Assembly: GCF_001730225.1 (NCBI RefSeq)
Contig: NZ_MIJE01000022.1
Location: 62,001 to 126,000, forward strand
Direction: 5' to 3'
Origin: Desulfuribacillus alkaliarsenatis
Lineage (GTDB): Bacteria > Bacillota > Bacilli > Desulfuribacillales > Desulfuribacillaceae
Length of the DNA stretch: 64,000 nt
The notes under the pieces were generated by a model that was given only the letters and a program-made list of their open reading frames with translations, had not been told where the DNA came from and searched no databases. Shown in pieces: positions 47,959 through 58,259 of this stretch. The position numbers and the translations under genes were made by a program. How positions within the stretch are numbered: position 1 is the first letter of the stretch; each line of letters begins with the position of its first letter.

Positions 47959-48555
47959 ATGGGAAAAAACTTAGCTAAGTATAAAACGGTTTTGCAAGAC
48001 GCCCCAATAACTATTGCAATCATCGCAATTAACATAGCAATTTATATTGCCCTAAATACAATTCCCAATCTAGCAAATCAGTTATTACTTGATACTGAAC
48101 TAAAGATGATACAACAGAAGCCTTGGACTTTGGTAACAGTATTTTTTTCGCAGCAACTCCATATTCACCTGCTGCTTAACATGGGTTTACTTTTTGTTTT
48201 TGGGAGGGAGCTAGAGAAGAATATTGGATCAGTCGCTCTTTTGTCTACATATATGGTATGTGGAATATTAGGTAGTCTAACGTTTCCGTTCTTTGCTCCT
48301 ATAATCGACTGGACTGGCGGGTCAGTGGTTGGGGCTTCTGCAGCAGTTTGGGGGGTAGTTGCTGCGGTTGCAGTGCTTTTACCAAACATAAAGTTTGGGG
48401 GATACGCAGCAAAATATTGGACTCTAGCATTATTTGTTGGTAATGCAATTATATTCATTATGAATCCAGATATCTCAATAGGAGCCGCTGCTCATGTTGC
48501 AGGGATAATAGCTGGGCTGGTGTGTGGGTATTGGTTAAAAAGGTACCAATATTAA
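47959..48555 (+). CDS. Rhomboid-family intramembrane serine protease
   Basis: 198 residues, AAAGGATAG upstream, six membrane segments. HIHLLLNMGLLFVFGRELE near residue 73 holds the conserved His-Asn loop, the catalytic Ser is in GGSVVGASAAVWGVVAA near residue 123, and the His in AAHVAGIIAGLVCGYW near residue 176. This is a minimal six-helix rhomboid. Substrates unknown. Cotranscribed with the ArsR-like regulator. Confidence 0.92.
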   Translation: MGKNLAKYKTVLQDAPITIAIIAINIAIYIALNTIPNLANQLLLDTELKMIQQKPWTLVTVFFSQQLHIHLLLNMGLLFVFGRELEKNIGSVALLSTYMVCGILGSLTFPFFAPIIDWTGGSVVGASAAVWGVVAAVAVLLPNIKFGGYAAKYWTLALFVGNAIIFIMNPDISIGAAAHVAGIIAGLVCGYWLKRYQY

Positions 48556-48618
48556 TACTTTCGTCTATGTTTTATGAAACTAAAAAGGGTAAGGAAACAA
48601 GTATTCACTGGATTGAAT

Positions 48619-48662
48619 ATAGCAAAAAGATCACGTTAAAAAACGTGATCTTTTTGCTATTT
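48619..48662. terminator. Strong bidirectional terminator
   Basis: ATAGCAAAAAGATCACGTT (48619-48637) pairs perfectly with AACGTGATCTTTTTGCTAT (48642-48660). A and T tracts inside the stem suit both the rhomboid gene and the convergent formate dehydrogenase operon. Confidence 0.85.
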
Positions 48663-48703
48663 GTAATGATTACTATTTTTGTTTTTTCACAAAATACTAA
48701 TTG

Positions 48704-49342
48704 TTAGTTCTTCTCTGCTTTATAAACATCATTGTACCACTGGCCGTGGTTCTCTATCATATATTTCTCAGAAACTTTACCATGTAGCATTGCATTAATT
48801 GATTCATTAGATACTGGGTTAAGTAATGCCAAGTAAATATGTCCAATCGCTCCACATGTAGCGATTACAAAGAATGTCGCGTGGAGTAATGGTGCGATTG
48901 TTCCAGGACCGCTTAACCACATGATTAAACCAGTTGTAATCAATACAAGTCCACTTACTACTTGGATTAATGAGTTGATTTTTTCCCCGCCGTTGTAAAA
49001 ACCTTGTGGTGGTATTTCTTTTTTAATACCTAATAATTTGTGCGGGAATGTTTTCAGAAATCCGATGTCTGCGCTGGTGATTTTTATTGACTCACCTAAC
49101 CAAGCAAATACGTCTTTAGGTCTCATTAGCAAAGGTAATACGATAGCTGCGATTAAAAACACACCTGCTACCCTGTGTACTACCATCGCGCCCTCGATAC
49201 CGCCAAACATCGGTGCCATCCAGTCAAGTTTTGTACCAAAAAGCATGTAACCTGTGATTGCTAAGGTTATAAAGCTGATTGCGTACATCCAGTGCGCTAC
49301 GCGTACCGCTGGACTAAAGCGCTCTATCATTTTTTTGCTCAT
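48704..49342 (-). CDS. fdnI: Formate dehydrogenase gamma subunit (cytochrome b)
   Basis: 212 residues. ERFSPAVRVAHWMYAISFITLAITGYML at the start, four membrane segments and His residues in helix I (HW), in VVHRVAGVFLIA near residue 54 and near residues 150-167 fit the di-heme cytochrome b556 that passes electrons from formate to the quinone pool. It starts inside the beta-subunit gene with AAGGAGG. Last gene of the fdn operon. Confidence 0.93.
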   Translation of the reverse strand: MSKKMIERFSPAVRVAHWMYAISFITLAITGYMLFGTKLDWMAPMFGGIEGAMVVHRVAGVFLIAAIVLPLLMRPKDVFAWLGESIKITSADIGFLKTFPHKLLGIKKEIPPQGFYNGGEKINSLIQVVSGLVLITTGLIMWLSGPGTIAPLLHATFFVIATCGAIGHIYLALLNPVSNESINAMLHGKVSEKYMIENHGQWYNDVYKAEKN

Positions 49343-50147
49343 CGTGATATCCTCCTTCCGCCAGCTTAGAACTCTCTACATTCACGAAAGCCTTGCGGCG
49401 TGTGAATAAGAATGCTAATCCTGTTCCTATGAGAGTTGCAGCAATTGCTAAATTACCAAACGGTTGAACAATATCTTTCCACATACCGAGTGTCGGAGCT
49501 AATGTTGGGTTAACTGGTAATTCATAGTTCTGTGGCCCATCAGGTAATACGTATATGTTACCTAAGCCTCCTAGTTCGTTTTTACCGTAAATCTGCGCAT
49601 TAGGGAAGCGTTTCTGCGCAGCTTCTAATCGCTTATCTGCTAAAGCCGACATCTCATCCCACGAACCATACATAATTGCTCCAGGCATACATGTCTTTTC
49701 ACAGGCAGGGCGCAAATCATTTGCTATTCTGTCAATACAGAAGGTGCACTTCTTCATTTTCTCATTTACTTCATCAATTTTCGGAATATCGAACGGGCAG
49801 AATGGAACACAATACCCACAGCCGATACAGTTTTCCTCGATACGATATACCGCACCTAGCTCCGATTTAGCTAACGCATTATTAGGACAGGCCTTAAGAC
49901 AGCCTGGATCGCCACAGTGATTACAGCTATGTTTACGAAAAACCCACTGCACATCTCCGTTGCTTTTTTCTTCCTCAAAAAACTTTATCATCGTCCAACG
50001 TAGAGGTGAATTATCCATATGAGATTGATAGGAACCAGTGAATTCACCAATTTCGCCTGGTAGCTGATTCCAGTCTTTACAAGTTACTTGACAACCACGA
50101 CACGCCGTACAGCGTGTCACATCGATTAGCCTCGCCATTCTTACCAT
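49314..50147 (-). CDS. fdnH: Formate dehydrogenase beta subunit (4[4Fe-4S])
   Basis: 277 residues. Four ferredoxin motifs: CTACRGCQVTCKDW near residue 13, CNHCGDPGCLKACP near residue 74, CIGCGYCVPFCPF near residue 107 and CTFCIDRI...CEKTC near residue 129. A single membrane helix near residue 245 anchors it, as in FdnH. Start overlaps the alpha-subunit stop (TAATG). Carries electrons from the alpha subunit to cytochrome b. Confidence 0.95.
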   Translation of the reverse strand: MVRMARLIDVTRCTACRGCQVTCKDWNQLPGEIGEFTGSYQSHMDNSPLRWTMIKFFEEEKSNGDVQWVFRKHSCNHCGDPGCLKACPNNALAKSELGAVYRIEENCIGCGYCVPFCPFDIPKIDEVNEKMKKCTFCIDRIANDLRPACEKTCMPGAIMYGSWDEMSALADKRLEAAQKRFPNAQIYGKNELGGLGNIYVLPDGPQNYELPVNPTLAPTLGMWKDIVQPFGNLAIAATLIGTGLAFLFTRRKAFVNVESSKLAEGGYHDEQKNDRAL

Positions 50148-53100
50148 TACGCATTCACCTTCCTAACGTCAACCAGGAACGCTTTGTACTCTGGTATTTG
50201 AGTATTAGAGTCGCCCACCTGAGCAGTTAAATTATTCACCATTTCACCTTGTACTAAGCCTTTGTATCCAAAGTGCCAGGTCATCCCAACTTGGTGAACT
50301 TCCTTGCCATTAATATTAAACTTATTAGAACGAGCTGTTACCATTGCTACTGCTTTAATAGCACCTCGTTTAGATAAGATTTCTACAGTTTCACCGTTTT
50401 TAATACCTTTAGATGCAGCTAAGTCTTTGCCTATTTCAATAAATGACTCTGGCATTAATTCTGCTAACCATGGCATATTACGAGTGGTTGCTCCTGTATG
50501 CCAATGTTCACAGACGCGCCATGTTGAGCAAATAATTGGGTACTCACTATAATCGCCACGGGTATCTGGCGCCGTTTTGCCAATGAAGTGGGCTGGGTTA
50601 TTCTGGCGACCATTAAATGTATTATCCGTCGGACTTTCCCACGGCTCATAATGTTCAGGTAATGGTCCGTCTGCTAATCCACCAATCGCAAATAAACGAC
50701 CTACTAACTCAGTAAACATGATGAATGGTCCATTGAGCTCACCGCTATCAGTACGTAACGGAGCACCACCATCAACTACATCATAACCAGACCATCCGCC
50801 AGCTTGTGACCATTCCATGTATTTTCGTTCTACCAATTTGCCTTCTTTAGGATCATACACTCGCAGTCCAGCCCATGGCTTGCCGTTAGCATCAACAGAC
50901 GCACGATTATAGATAATACGACGGTTAACTGGCCATGCAAAACCCCAGCCTAGGTAGGCACCCCAGTCTCCTGGATCATCCACCATGCGGCTCTTAGTCC
51001 GGTTACCATGGGTTTCAGTATACATGCCTGAGTAAATCCAGCAGCCGCAGTCGGTCGAACCATCTTCCTGTAAGCCGATAAAATTATTCATTAACTTGCC
51101 AGTAGTTAAATCACGACCGTTAATTTCACGCATAACTGCATCAATAAAGTTCGCATGACTTGCCTCAGGATCTGGATAGTCCCAAGTCATAGCTAAAAAG
51201 CCTGCATCCTCTGGTTTATTACTACCTGCATATAACGATTTCAAAGTCCTTGTTAGGCGATCTAACACCCATGATTCACTTCGTACATTACCTGGCGCGT
51301 CAACAGCTTTCCAACGATATTGGATAAGACGGCCACTGTGTGTAACTGTACCTTCCTTTTCGAAAAACGTTTCCATTGGCAACAAAAATACCTCTGTGTT
51401 AATACTTGCTGGGTTAGCACCTGGTCGCTTCCAATATGCTGCCGTCTCTGTTTCAAATGGATCGAGACATACTAACCACTCAAGCTTATCTAAACCATCT
51501 AACATTTCATACGTATTAGGTCCTGCTACGACAGGGTTTTGTCCCCATGTAATCATACCTTTGACAATCTCAGCATTCATATTCTCGAATAATGCTTGGT
51601 GATGGTAAGCGCGCCCTGTAGCTCTTCGCTTAGGAATCCAGCCATAACCAAAATCATTATCCTCTGTAGCAGCATCGCCAAACCAAGCCTTGAGCATACT
51701 TGCAATGTATTTTGGACGGTTTGACCACCACGCTGGTGCCGCTGGAGTAGTCGCATTGTACTCAGCTAACGTAGGCAACGCCTCAGTTGGAGCTGGAAGG
51801 TAGCCTGGCAACAGATGGAATAAGCAAGCCATATCTGTCGATCCTTGTACATTAGAGTGTCCACGTAATGCATTAACCCCTGCCCCTGGAATACCGATAT
51901 TACCAAGTAATAATTGAATAATAGCCATTGCACGGATATTCTGTGAGCCTGATGTAAATTGCGTCTGACCCATTGCGTACAAGATAGAGCCAGCCTTACC
52001 ACTCTCTCCAGTTGTACAATAGATATCGTACACCTGTTGTAATTTATCGATTGGCGCACCACAGGATGCCGCAACTTTCTCTAATGTATACCTAGCATAA
52101 TGCTGTTTCAATATTTGATACACACAACGCGAATCACTTAACGTCATATCCTTAAGCGGTTTGCCATCTTCATCAAGCTTGTAGCTCCAGTTAGACGTGT
52201 TATACGAGCGCCCTGAATCATTATAGCTATCAAACAAACCAGTAGCATCATCAAAACTATATCCATCGCTGACAATCAATGCAGCGTTAGTGTAATGTAA
52301 TACATAATCCCTGTGTTCTAAGCTATTCTCTAAAATATAATTAATCATTCCACCGTAGAAGGCTATATTACTACCACTGCGAATAGGACAGTATAGATCA
52401 GATACTGCCGATGTACGCGTAAAACGAGGGTCAACGTGAATGATTTTGCAATCCCTTTGCTCGCGCGCATCCATCAACCATTTAAAAGATAACGGATGAT
52501 TCTCTGCTGCATTACTACCACATATTAACGCAACATCAGTATTACGAAAATCTGTCCAGTGATTCGTCATAGCTCCTCTACCAAATGAGGCCCCCAGACC
52601 GGCGACCGTAGAGCTATGTCAAATACGAGCCTGATGTTCAATATGCGTTACGCCCAAACAACGCATTAACTTAGAAACTAAATATAAATCTTCGTTACCA
52701 ATAATCGAGCTACCTAGACTAGCGATAGCATCAGTGCGTGATACAATATCGCCCTTATCATTAGTCAACTCAAAGCTCTCGTCACGGGTTTTTTTGATTA
52801 AGTTAGCGATGCGGTTAATTGCCCACTCCCATGTACGAATCTCCCACTTAGCCGAGCCTGGTGCACGATATAACAATTGTGTAACACGCTGCTCATTATC
52901 ATGGGATTGACGAACTGCTGCACCCTTGGAGCATAGCGTACCTTTGTTACTCGGATTGTCTGGATCCCCATCAACAAATGCTAGTTTGCCATCGACAACC
53001 TGAGCGATAACGCCACAGCCTCCCGAACAGAAACAGCACACGGACGGATACTCGCGCGCTGTAGTGGTACGTAGCTTAAAGTTCTCTGCAGCAGCAGTTG

Positions 53101-53185
53101 ACACTTTAAAGCCTAAGTTACCTACTAGCGCAGCGGTCGAACCTACACCCGCGAGCTTAAGTAAATTACGTCTTGATAGCTTCAT
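50147..53185 (-). CDS. fdnG: Formate dehydrogenase alpha subunit, selenocysteine-containing
   Basis: 1012 residues when the in-frame UGA at 52621-52619 is read as Sec (residue 189). The flanks read HQARI-Sec-HSSTVAGL, the exact site of the Mo/W-bound Sec in FDH-N (Arg-Val-Sec-His in E. coli). A twin-arginine signal (SRRNLLKL) shows export of the folded enzyme; a [4Fe-4S] motif (CCFCSGGCGV near residue 49) follows, then the molybdopterin domains (GRGAMTNHW, GMTWHFGYKG). Oxidises formate outside the membrane. The organism must have SelA-SelD and tRNA-Sec, not in this window. AGAGGAG precedes the ATG. Confidence 0.95.
52577..52621 (-). promoter_or_regulatory. Bacterial SECIS element in fdnG
   Basis: Directly 3' of the UGA (minus strand), UCUAC (52612-52608) pairs with GUAGA (52581-52577) and GGUC with GGCC inside (52607-52604 with 52592-52589), leaving an apical GCCGGUCUGG. 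The GGUCU resembles the SelB-recognised loop of the E. coli fdhF SECIS, 15 to 25 nt from the UGA as needed. Confidence 0.7.
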
Positions 53186-53407
53186 TTGCTCATTCTCCTC
53201 TTTTTCTAATTGAATTATGAATTTTTTTTGTAGTTTATGAGTACATTTTACTGCTGATATAGGTAAAAAACAACTAGTATTTTTCCAGTTGATGCTAGAA
53301 CTTTTAAATGACTAAAATAATGAAATTAGTTTAATTTTCAAGTCTATAAAACCTTTACTTTTGTCGCAGTTTAAGTTAAACTATAGTTTAATTAAAATAT
53401 TATAGAC

Positions 53408-53674
53408 TATGATGGGAAGAGTAGGTCAAAGTCACGTCTTTAAGAGAGCTGCCGGTAGGTGAGAGGCTGCAGATGTGCTGATGCGAAATACATCCTGGAG
53501 TCTCAGCCTGAAATAGTAGTAGGGTTTGGCGGGGTACGCCCGATATAGCGTATTAAGTGTATTTACATTGTAATATACACTTAACGAGGGAAATTCTGTG
53601 AGGGATTTCCAATTTAGAGGTGGTACCGCAATTTCTGCCCTCTGTTCCTATTGATTAGGAACAGAGGGTTTTTT
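53408..53674 (+). promoter_or_regulatory. Tyrosine T-box leader
   Basis: Classic T-box: stem I with GGTAGGTGAGAGGCTGC-type AG-bulge, a specifier UAC (Tyr) at 53489-53491 in GCGAAATACATCC, the T-box sequence AGAGGTGGTACCGC at 53616-53629, and a terminator CCCTCTGTTCCTA/TAGGAACAGAGGG (53638-53668) with six T. Uncharged tRNA-Tyr should stabilise the antiterminator and turn on tyrS. The preceding 220 nt (53186-53407) hold the divergent upstream regions of fdnG and tyrS, with nothing I can assign confidently. Confidence 0.93.
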
Positions 53675-53730
53675 AATGTAAATTATATAAGCAAAGAACC
53701 AGAAAAAAATGAAAAGGAAGGGTTGTTGTA

Positions 53731-54954
53731 ATGAAAATTTATGATGAACTAATAGCTCGTGGCTTAATAGCACAGGTAACAGACGAAGAAGAGATTAAGG
53801 AGCTTGTTAATACTGGTAAGGCAACATTTTATATTGGTTTTGACCCTACTGCTGATTCTCTACACGTTGGTCATTTTATGGCTTTATGCCTAATGAAGCG
53901 CCTGCAAATGGCAGGGAACAAACCAATAGTATTAATTGGAGGTGGGACTGGCTATATCGGTGATCCTTCTGGTCGAACCGATATGCGTAACATGATGACA
54001 TCAGAAATAATCCAACATAACTGTGACTGCTTTAAGAAACAGATGGAAAGATTTATAGAGTTCGGTGAAGATAAAGCAGTTATGGTTAATAATGCAGACT
54101 GGCTCTTGAAGTTGAATTACATTGAATTGCTTCGTGAAGTAGGACCTCACTTCTCTATTAATAATATGTTGCGTGCTGAATGTTATAAGCAGAGAATGGA
54201 GAAGGGGTTATCATTCTTAGAGCTGAATTACATGATTATGCAATCCTATGACTTTTATTATCTATACCAGAATTATGGTTGTAATATGCAATTCGGCGGT
54301 GATGATCAGTGGTCTAATATGCTTGGAGGAACGGATTTGATTCGACGCAAATTAGGTGAAGATGCGTATGCTATGACAATCACCCTATTGTTGAATTCTG
54401 AAGGCAAGAAGATGGGCAAGACTGCTAAGGGAGCAGTATGGCTTGACCCTAACAAAACATCACCTTTTGAGTTTTATCAGTATTGGCGTAATGTAAGCGA
54501 TGATGATGTTCTTAAGTGTATTCGCATGCTTACGTTCTTACCTCTAGAGCAAATTGACACAATGGATAAATGGGAAGGCAGTCAGCTAAATGAAGCTAAA
54601 GAAATTCTTGCCCATGAACTGACAAAAATGATTCATGGTGAAGAAGAGGCACAAAGGGCGAAGCAGGCATCCCACGCGCTATTTGCTAAAGGCTCTGATG
54701 ACGCCAATATGCCGACAACAGAGATTGCATCTGAGCAATTAACGGATGGAGAGCTTAATATTGTAGATTTAATAGTCATATGTGGAATAGCTGCATCCAA
54801 GAGTGAAGTTAGACGCCTTATTAAGCAAGGTGGAATATATATTAATGACGAACAAGTAGAATCCTTTGATTACAATATTACTTCTGAGCATTTAACGGAA
54901 GGCGTTAAAATACGCAAAGGTAAGAAAACGTATCATAAAGCTTTATTGAAGTAA
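53731..54954 (+). CDS. tyrS: Tyrosyl-tRNA synthetase
   Basis: 407 residues, AAGGAAGGG upstream. Class I synthetase with [16 protein letters not shown] (HIGH motif) near residue 38, the Tyr-binding [18 protein letters not shown] near residue 168 and KMGKTAKG (KMSKS motif) near residue 230; the C-terminal S4 RNA-binding domain ([18 protein letters not shown] near residue 348) is complete. Controlled by the T-box upstream. Confidence 0.97.
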   Translation: MKIYDELIARGLIAQVTDEEEIKELVNTGKATFYIGFDPTADSLHVGHFMALCLMKRLQMAGNKPIVLIGGGTGYIGDPSGRTDMRNMMTSEIIQHNCDCFKKQMERFIEFGEDKAVMVNNADWLLKLNYIELLREVGPHFSINNMLRAECYKQRMEKGLSFLELNYMIMQSYDFYYLYQNYGCNMQFGGDDQWSNMLGGTDLIRRKLGEDAYAMTITLLLNSEGKKMGKTAKGAVWLDPNKTSPFEFYQYWRNVSDDDVLKCIRMLTFLPLEQIDTMDKWEGSQLNEAKEILAHELTKMIHGEEEAQRAKQASHALFAKGSDDANMPTTEIASEQLTDGELNIVDLIVICGIAASKSEVRRLIKQGGIYINDEQVESFDYNITSEHLTEGVKIRKGKKTYHKALLK

Positions 54955-55023
54955 ATAATATAATTAAATTATTGCTGCACCAGCATAAAGGTTTTAGAAA
55001 AGTAATAATGCGTAATGAATGCG

Positions 55024-55054
55024 TCCACTAGACTAATGTTTAGTGGATTTTTTT
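55024..55054. terminator. Terminator between tyrS and the convergent deacetylase
   Basis: TCCACTA (55024-55030) pairs with TAGTGGA (55041-55047), followed by seven T. The stem overlaps the 3' end of the minus-strand deacetylase gene. Confidence 0.82.
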
Positions 55055-56094
55055 ATTTGGATAATCTGCAACATATTCAAAGTGGATATAGTGGGAATAT
55101 TTTGTCAAAGATTCGAAGGTGTACCCTCCTTCGATTAGATAATCTATTATTTCAGGTAAAGCTTCTGGTGTTGTTGTTTTAGCCCAACTATCATGAAATA
55201 AAATGTTAATGTTACTTCTATCTCCTATACGACTTATTACAGAGGTAACAATTTCATCCTTTGGCACGACCACTGCCCTAGCATCACCTGAATCGATATT
55301 CCAATCAAAGTATTGGTAGCCTCTACTCTTTAAATACTCTATAGCATCTAACATTATGGTTGGTGGCCCATACCTTTTATGGACACTGTTATTAGATCCA
55401 CCTGGAAATCTAAAAATATCCATCTTAACTCCAGTAGTATCATAAATCAATATATCAAGGGCTTCAAAATTTTCAATAAATGAATCTAAGCTTGAATAAT
55501 TAACAATATAAGAATGGTCAAATGTATGATTTCCAATCGCATGACCTTCGTCGATAATGCGTCTATAAACAAATTTACCGAATTCAGTATTATTGCCGTT
55601 CACAAAAAAAGTTGCATTAATATTATACCCCTCATTGTTGTAAGCTTTTAAGGTATCTAGGATGCGGACCGTATTATCACTGGGGCCGTCATCGAAGGTA
55701 AGGAAAACAACTTTTTCTTCAGTTGTATTTCCTGACCTAGGGGTCTTTCTAGTACCTATTGATGCTTTTTTCTTAAGGCGTAATTAGCCTCCTTCAAATG
55801 AGCGTTTTCATAAAGTATTTCTTCTATATTTAACCTTAACTCACCTATATATTTTTCTAAATGTGCGGTTTGATTCAGAAAGGTTTTATAGTCAGTACTT
55901 AGTATTTCGTTTTCTTCCCTTACCTCTACATAATCGGAAAAAAGATTTTCGTATTTTTCCTGCTGGCTATTATATAGTAAAAGGTTATACCATAAGGAAA
56001 AAACGAATATTACAATAAATGAAGAAATGGCAAGATTAAGCCAATTACAAAACATGTCATTAAATGTAAATTTTTCTCGAGAATTACCCAACAT
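55040..56094 (-). CDS. Membrane coiled-coil/NodB polysaccharide deacetylase joined by a -1 frameshift
   Basis: Two overlapping frames. The first (56094-55756, 112 codons) has AGGGTGG before ATG, a membrane helix (about 17-40), and a coiled coil, ending ALRKKHQ-stop. The second has no start codon but encodes an intact NodB domain: FLTFDDGPS, NHTFDHS, RFPGGSN, DWNIDSGDA and ILFHDSW. A shift back one base at A-AAA-AAG (55771-55765, in phase) gives ALRKK-ASIGTRK and a 351-residue protein. Probably an extracellular wall-glycan deacetylase. Programmed shift, mutation or assembly error remain possible. Confidence 0.75.
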
Positions 56095-56155
56095 ATAATT
56101 CCACCCTGCAAGTTTTTACTTTATAAATATTAAAGTGTTAGAGCAGGTATTACTC

Positions 56156-56203
56156 TAATTGCAAAAGAAAATTTATCATTAATTGCAAAAGAAAATTTAT
56201 CAT
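56156..56203 (+). repeat. Exact 24-bp tandem duplication
   Basis: TAATTGCAAAAGAAAATTTATCAT occurs twice in tandem (56156-56179 and 56180-56203) in the divergent region between the deacetylase and the histidine kinase genes. It may double an operator or be plain slippage. Confidence 0.8.
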
Positions 56204-56290
56204 TGAGGATTTGTGAAAAGATGGTATTCTGTAATTACATAAAGAAGTGGAATATATAAGTGGCTTTATAAAGAACTATAGAGGTGTACT

Positions 56291-57469
56291 ATGAATAAAA
56301 GAACTAAACGCACTTTAGATGCTTTGACTTTTATAATTATTGTCATCGTTTGCTTGATTACGGTTTTAGGTAATTATGAGAACAAGATGAGTATTCTTGC
56401 ATTGTCTATTATTTTCATAGCGTTTTTTAGCTTTCGGACTTTTTTTCTGTTTGAAAGACAGGATTATAATAGATTTAAGATACCATCAATTCTTATTGAG
56501 CTAAGCTTGGTGCTTCTAATATTGTCTCTAGATACAACAAATGTATCTCAAATTTACTTAATTATACTCATTGTTGATGCAGTCTTTTCTTACTCTTTAA
56601 GATTCGGTATGTTTTTTGTTCTTATAGCCTACGTGTTTTTTTCCTTGAGAAATTTCTATCATTTTGATTTTGAAAATACTAGCACGTTTTTATTAACCAC
56701 ATTTGTTAATGGATTAGGATTTGTATTTCTCTTTTTTATAATCTTCTTTCTTAAACTACAAATTCAACAAAAACAGTTACTTGCTAAAACTATGAAAGAA
56801 TTGGAGCATAAGAATAATAAACTGAGAGAAACATCCAAGGAATTAGAAGAAGTGATTATTATAAAAGAAAGAAATAGAATCGCTCATGAAATTCATGATA
56901 CAGTCGGACATACACTAACTACAGTACTTATAGAAATGGAAGCTGGTAAAAGACTAATTGACGTTAATGGTGAGTTGGCTAAGGAAAAATTGTCGATGGC
57001 CCAAAGCCAGGTGAGAAAAGGATTAAATGATATTAGAACATCCGTAAGATCTATTAAAAACCACGATGATATACTCGATTTTCCAGGGGCAATTCGCAAT
57101 TTAATAATAGAGACTGAAAAACATACTGGAATCAAGGTAGAACATGATATTTCCTTACATGATGAAATTCCTCCTACCTATAAAAAGATTCTTTTACGAG
57201 CTTTGCAGGAAGGTTTAACTAATGGAATCAAACATGGTAATAGTACTGCTTTTAAATTTCGTTTAACCAGAAACCAGGAAAGTGTAAGCTTTATGCTTAA
57301 AGATAATGGTGCTGGGACAGATAAAATAAATCTAGGGTTCGGTCTTCAAGCAATGAAGGAAAGGGTTAACGAATACAAAGGCAATTTTAAAGTAAGTTCA
57401 TCTAAGGACGATGGTTTTTCTATAATGATAGAGTTACCTATAGAGGATGGTGCATATGCAAAACATTAA
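56291..57469 (+). CDS. NarL-type sensor histidine kinase
   Basis: 392 residues. About six N-terminal membrane segments (residues 10-160) with short loops, a coiled coil, then HisKA_3 with the phospho-acceptor in NRIAHEIHDTVGHTLT near residue 198 and an HATPase domain (LQEGLTNGIKHG near residue 303, DNGAGTDKINLGFGLQAMKERV near residue 337). No periplasmic sensor domain, so the signal is probably sensed in the membrane. Overlaps the response-regulator gene by 14 nt. Confidence 0.93.
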   Translation: MNKRTKRTLDALTFIIIVIVCLITVLGNYENKMSILALSIIFIAFFSFRTFFLFERQDYNRFKIPSILIELSLVLLILSLDTTNVSQIYLIILIVDAVFSYSLRFGMFFVLIAYVFFSLRNFYHFDFENTSTFLLTTFVNGLGFVFLFFIIFFLKLQIQQKQLLAKTMKELEHKNNKLRETSKELEEVIIIKERNRIAHEIHDTVGHTLTTVLIEMEAGKRLIDVNGELAKEKLSMAQSQVRKGLNDIRTSVRSIKNHDDILDFPGAIRNLIIETEKHTGIKVEHDISLHDEIPPTYKKILLRALQEGLTNGIKHGNSTAFKFRLTRNQESVSFMLKDNGAGTDKINLGFGLQAMKERVNEYKGNFKVSSSKDDGFSIMIELPIEDGAYAKH

Positions 57470-58145
57470 GGTGTTAATTGTTGATGACCAAAACCTTATG
57501 CGAGATGGTTTGAAAACGATAATAGATTTAGAGCCAGATATGGAAGTGGTGGGGACCTGTGAAAACGGTAGAATTGCAGTTGAAAAAGCTAAACTGCTTA
57601 GTCCTGATGTAATACTTATGGATATTAGAATGCCTGAAGTAACTGGCGTAGAGGCTACAAAGATAATAAAGAATAATTTTCCTGAAATTAAAATCATCAT
57701 ACTTACTACCTTTGATGATGATGAGTATATAATTGATGCTCTTTCCTATGGGGCCTGTGGATATCTATTAAAGGATATTGAAGGTGATAAACTAATTAAC
57801 TCAATTAGAGATGCATACAAAGGAACACTACTGATGCCGGGGACAATTGCAGCTAAATTAGTAAACAGACTAAACGAAGCGAATATATCATCTATAGCAT
57901 CGAATGATGTTAGTAAAACTGTAAATGACCAATACATTGCAAACGACCAATACTATGAAAAACTATCGGAAAGAGAAAAGGAAATTGCAAAGCTTATGGT
58001 AGAGGGACTAACTAATAAAGAGATTGCTTCTAAGCTGTTTATAACTCAAGGTACTGTTAAAAATTATATTAGTAGTATATATGGTAAGGTTGGTGTTAAA
58101 GACAGAACAAATGCAGTGTTATTTTTCAAAAATTATGGAATATAG
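57456..58145 (+). CDS. NarL/FixJ-family response regulator
   Basis: 229 residues from ATG at 57456 (GAGGATGG upstream, within the kinase gene). Receiver domain: DDQ near residue 9, phospho-Asp in DVILMDIRMPE near residue 55, Thr in IILTTFDDDEY near residue 80, Lys in YLLKDIEGD. C-terminal LuxR-type HTH (LSEREKEIAKLMVEGLTNKEIASKLFITQGTVKNYIS, in part, near residue 172). Partner of the kinase upstream. Target may be the adjacent hydrolase gene; not shown. Confidence 0.94.
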   Translation: MQNIKVLIVDDQNLMRDGLKTIIDLEPDMEVVGTCENGRIAVEKAKLLSPDVILMDIRMPEVTGVEATKIIKNNFPEIKIIILTTFDDDEYIIDALSYGACGYLLKDIEGDKLINSIRDAYKGTLLMPGTIAAKLVNRLNEANISSIASNDVSKTVNDQYIANDQYYEKLSEREKEIAKLMVEGLTNKEIASKLFITQGTVKNYISSIYGKVGVKDRTNAVLFFKNYGI

Positions 58146-58259
58146 TATGACCTGTGTCATCTAGTAATATTACTGTAGATACTAATAAAATGACTCCTTA
58201 TTATGTATTATTATTGTAAACAAAGGAGTTGTTAGCTCCTGAAAGCGAGGAGATTGGAA

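Noticed and set aside
48522-48707. 61-codon frame after the rhomboid gene
   Set aside because: Covers the strong terminator stem and has no ribosome site.
50147-52570. Separate truncated formate dehydrogenase starting at the internal Met
   Set aside because: The UGA sits at the conserved Sec position with a SECIS hairpin, and the two frames are contiguous.
55040-55603. Stand-alone deacetylase starting at the internal GTG
   Set aside because: That start would remove the TFDDG metal motif, and no ribosome site precedes it.
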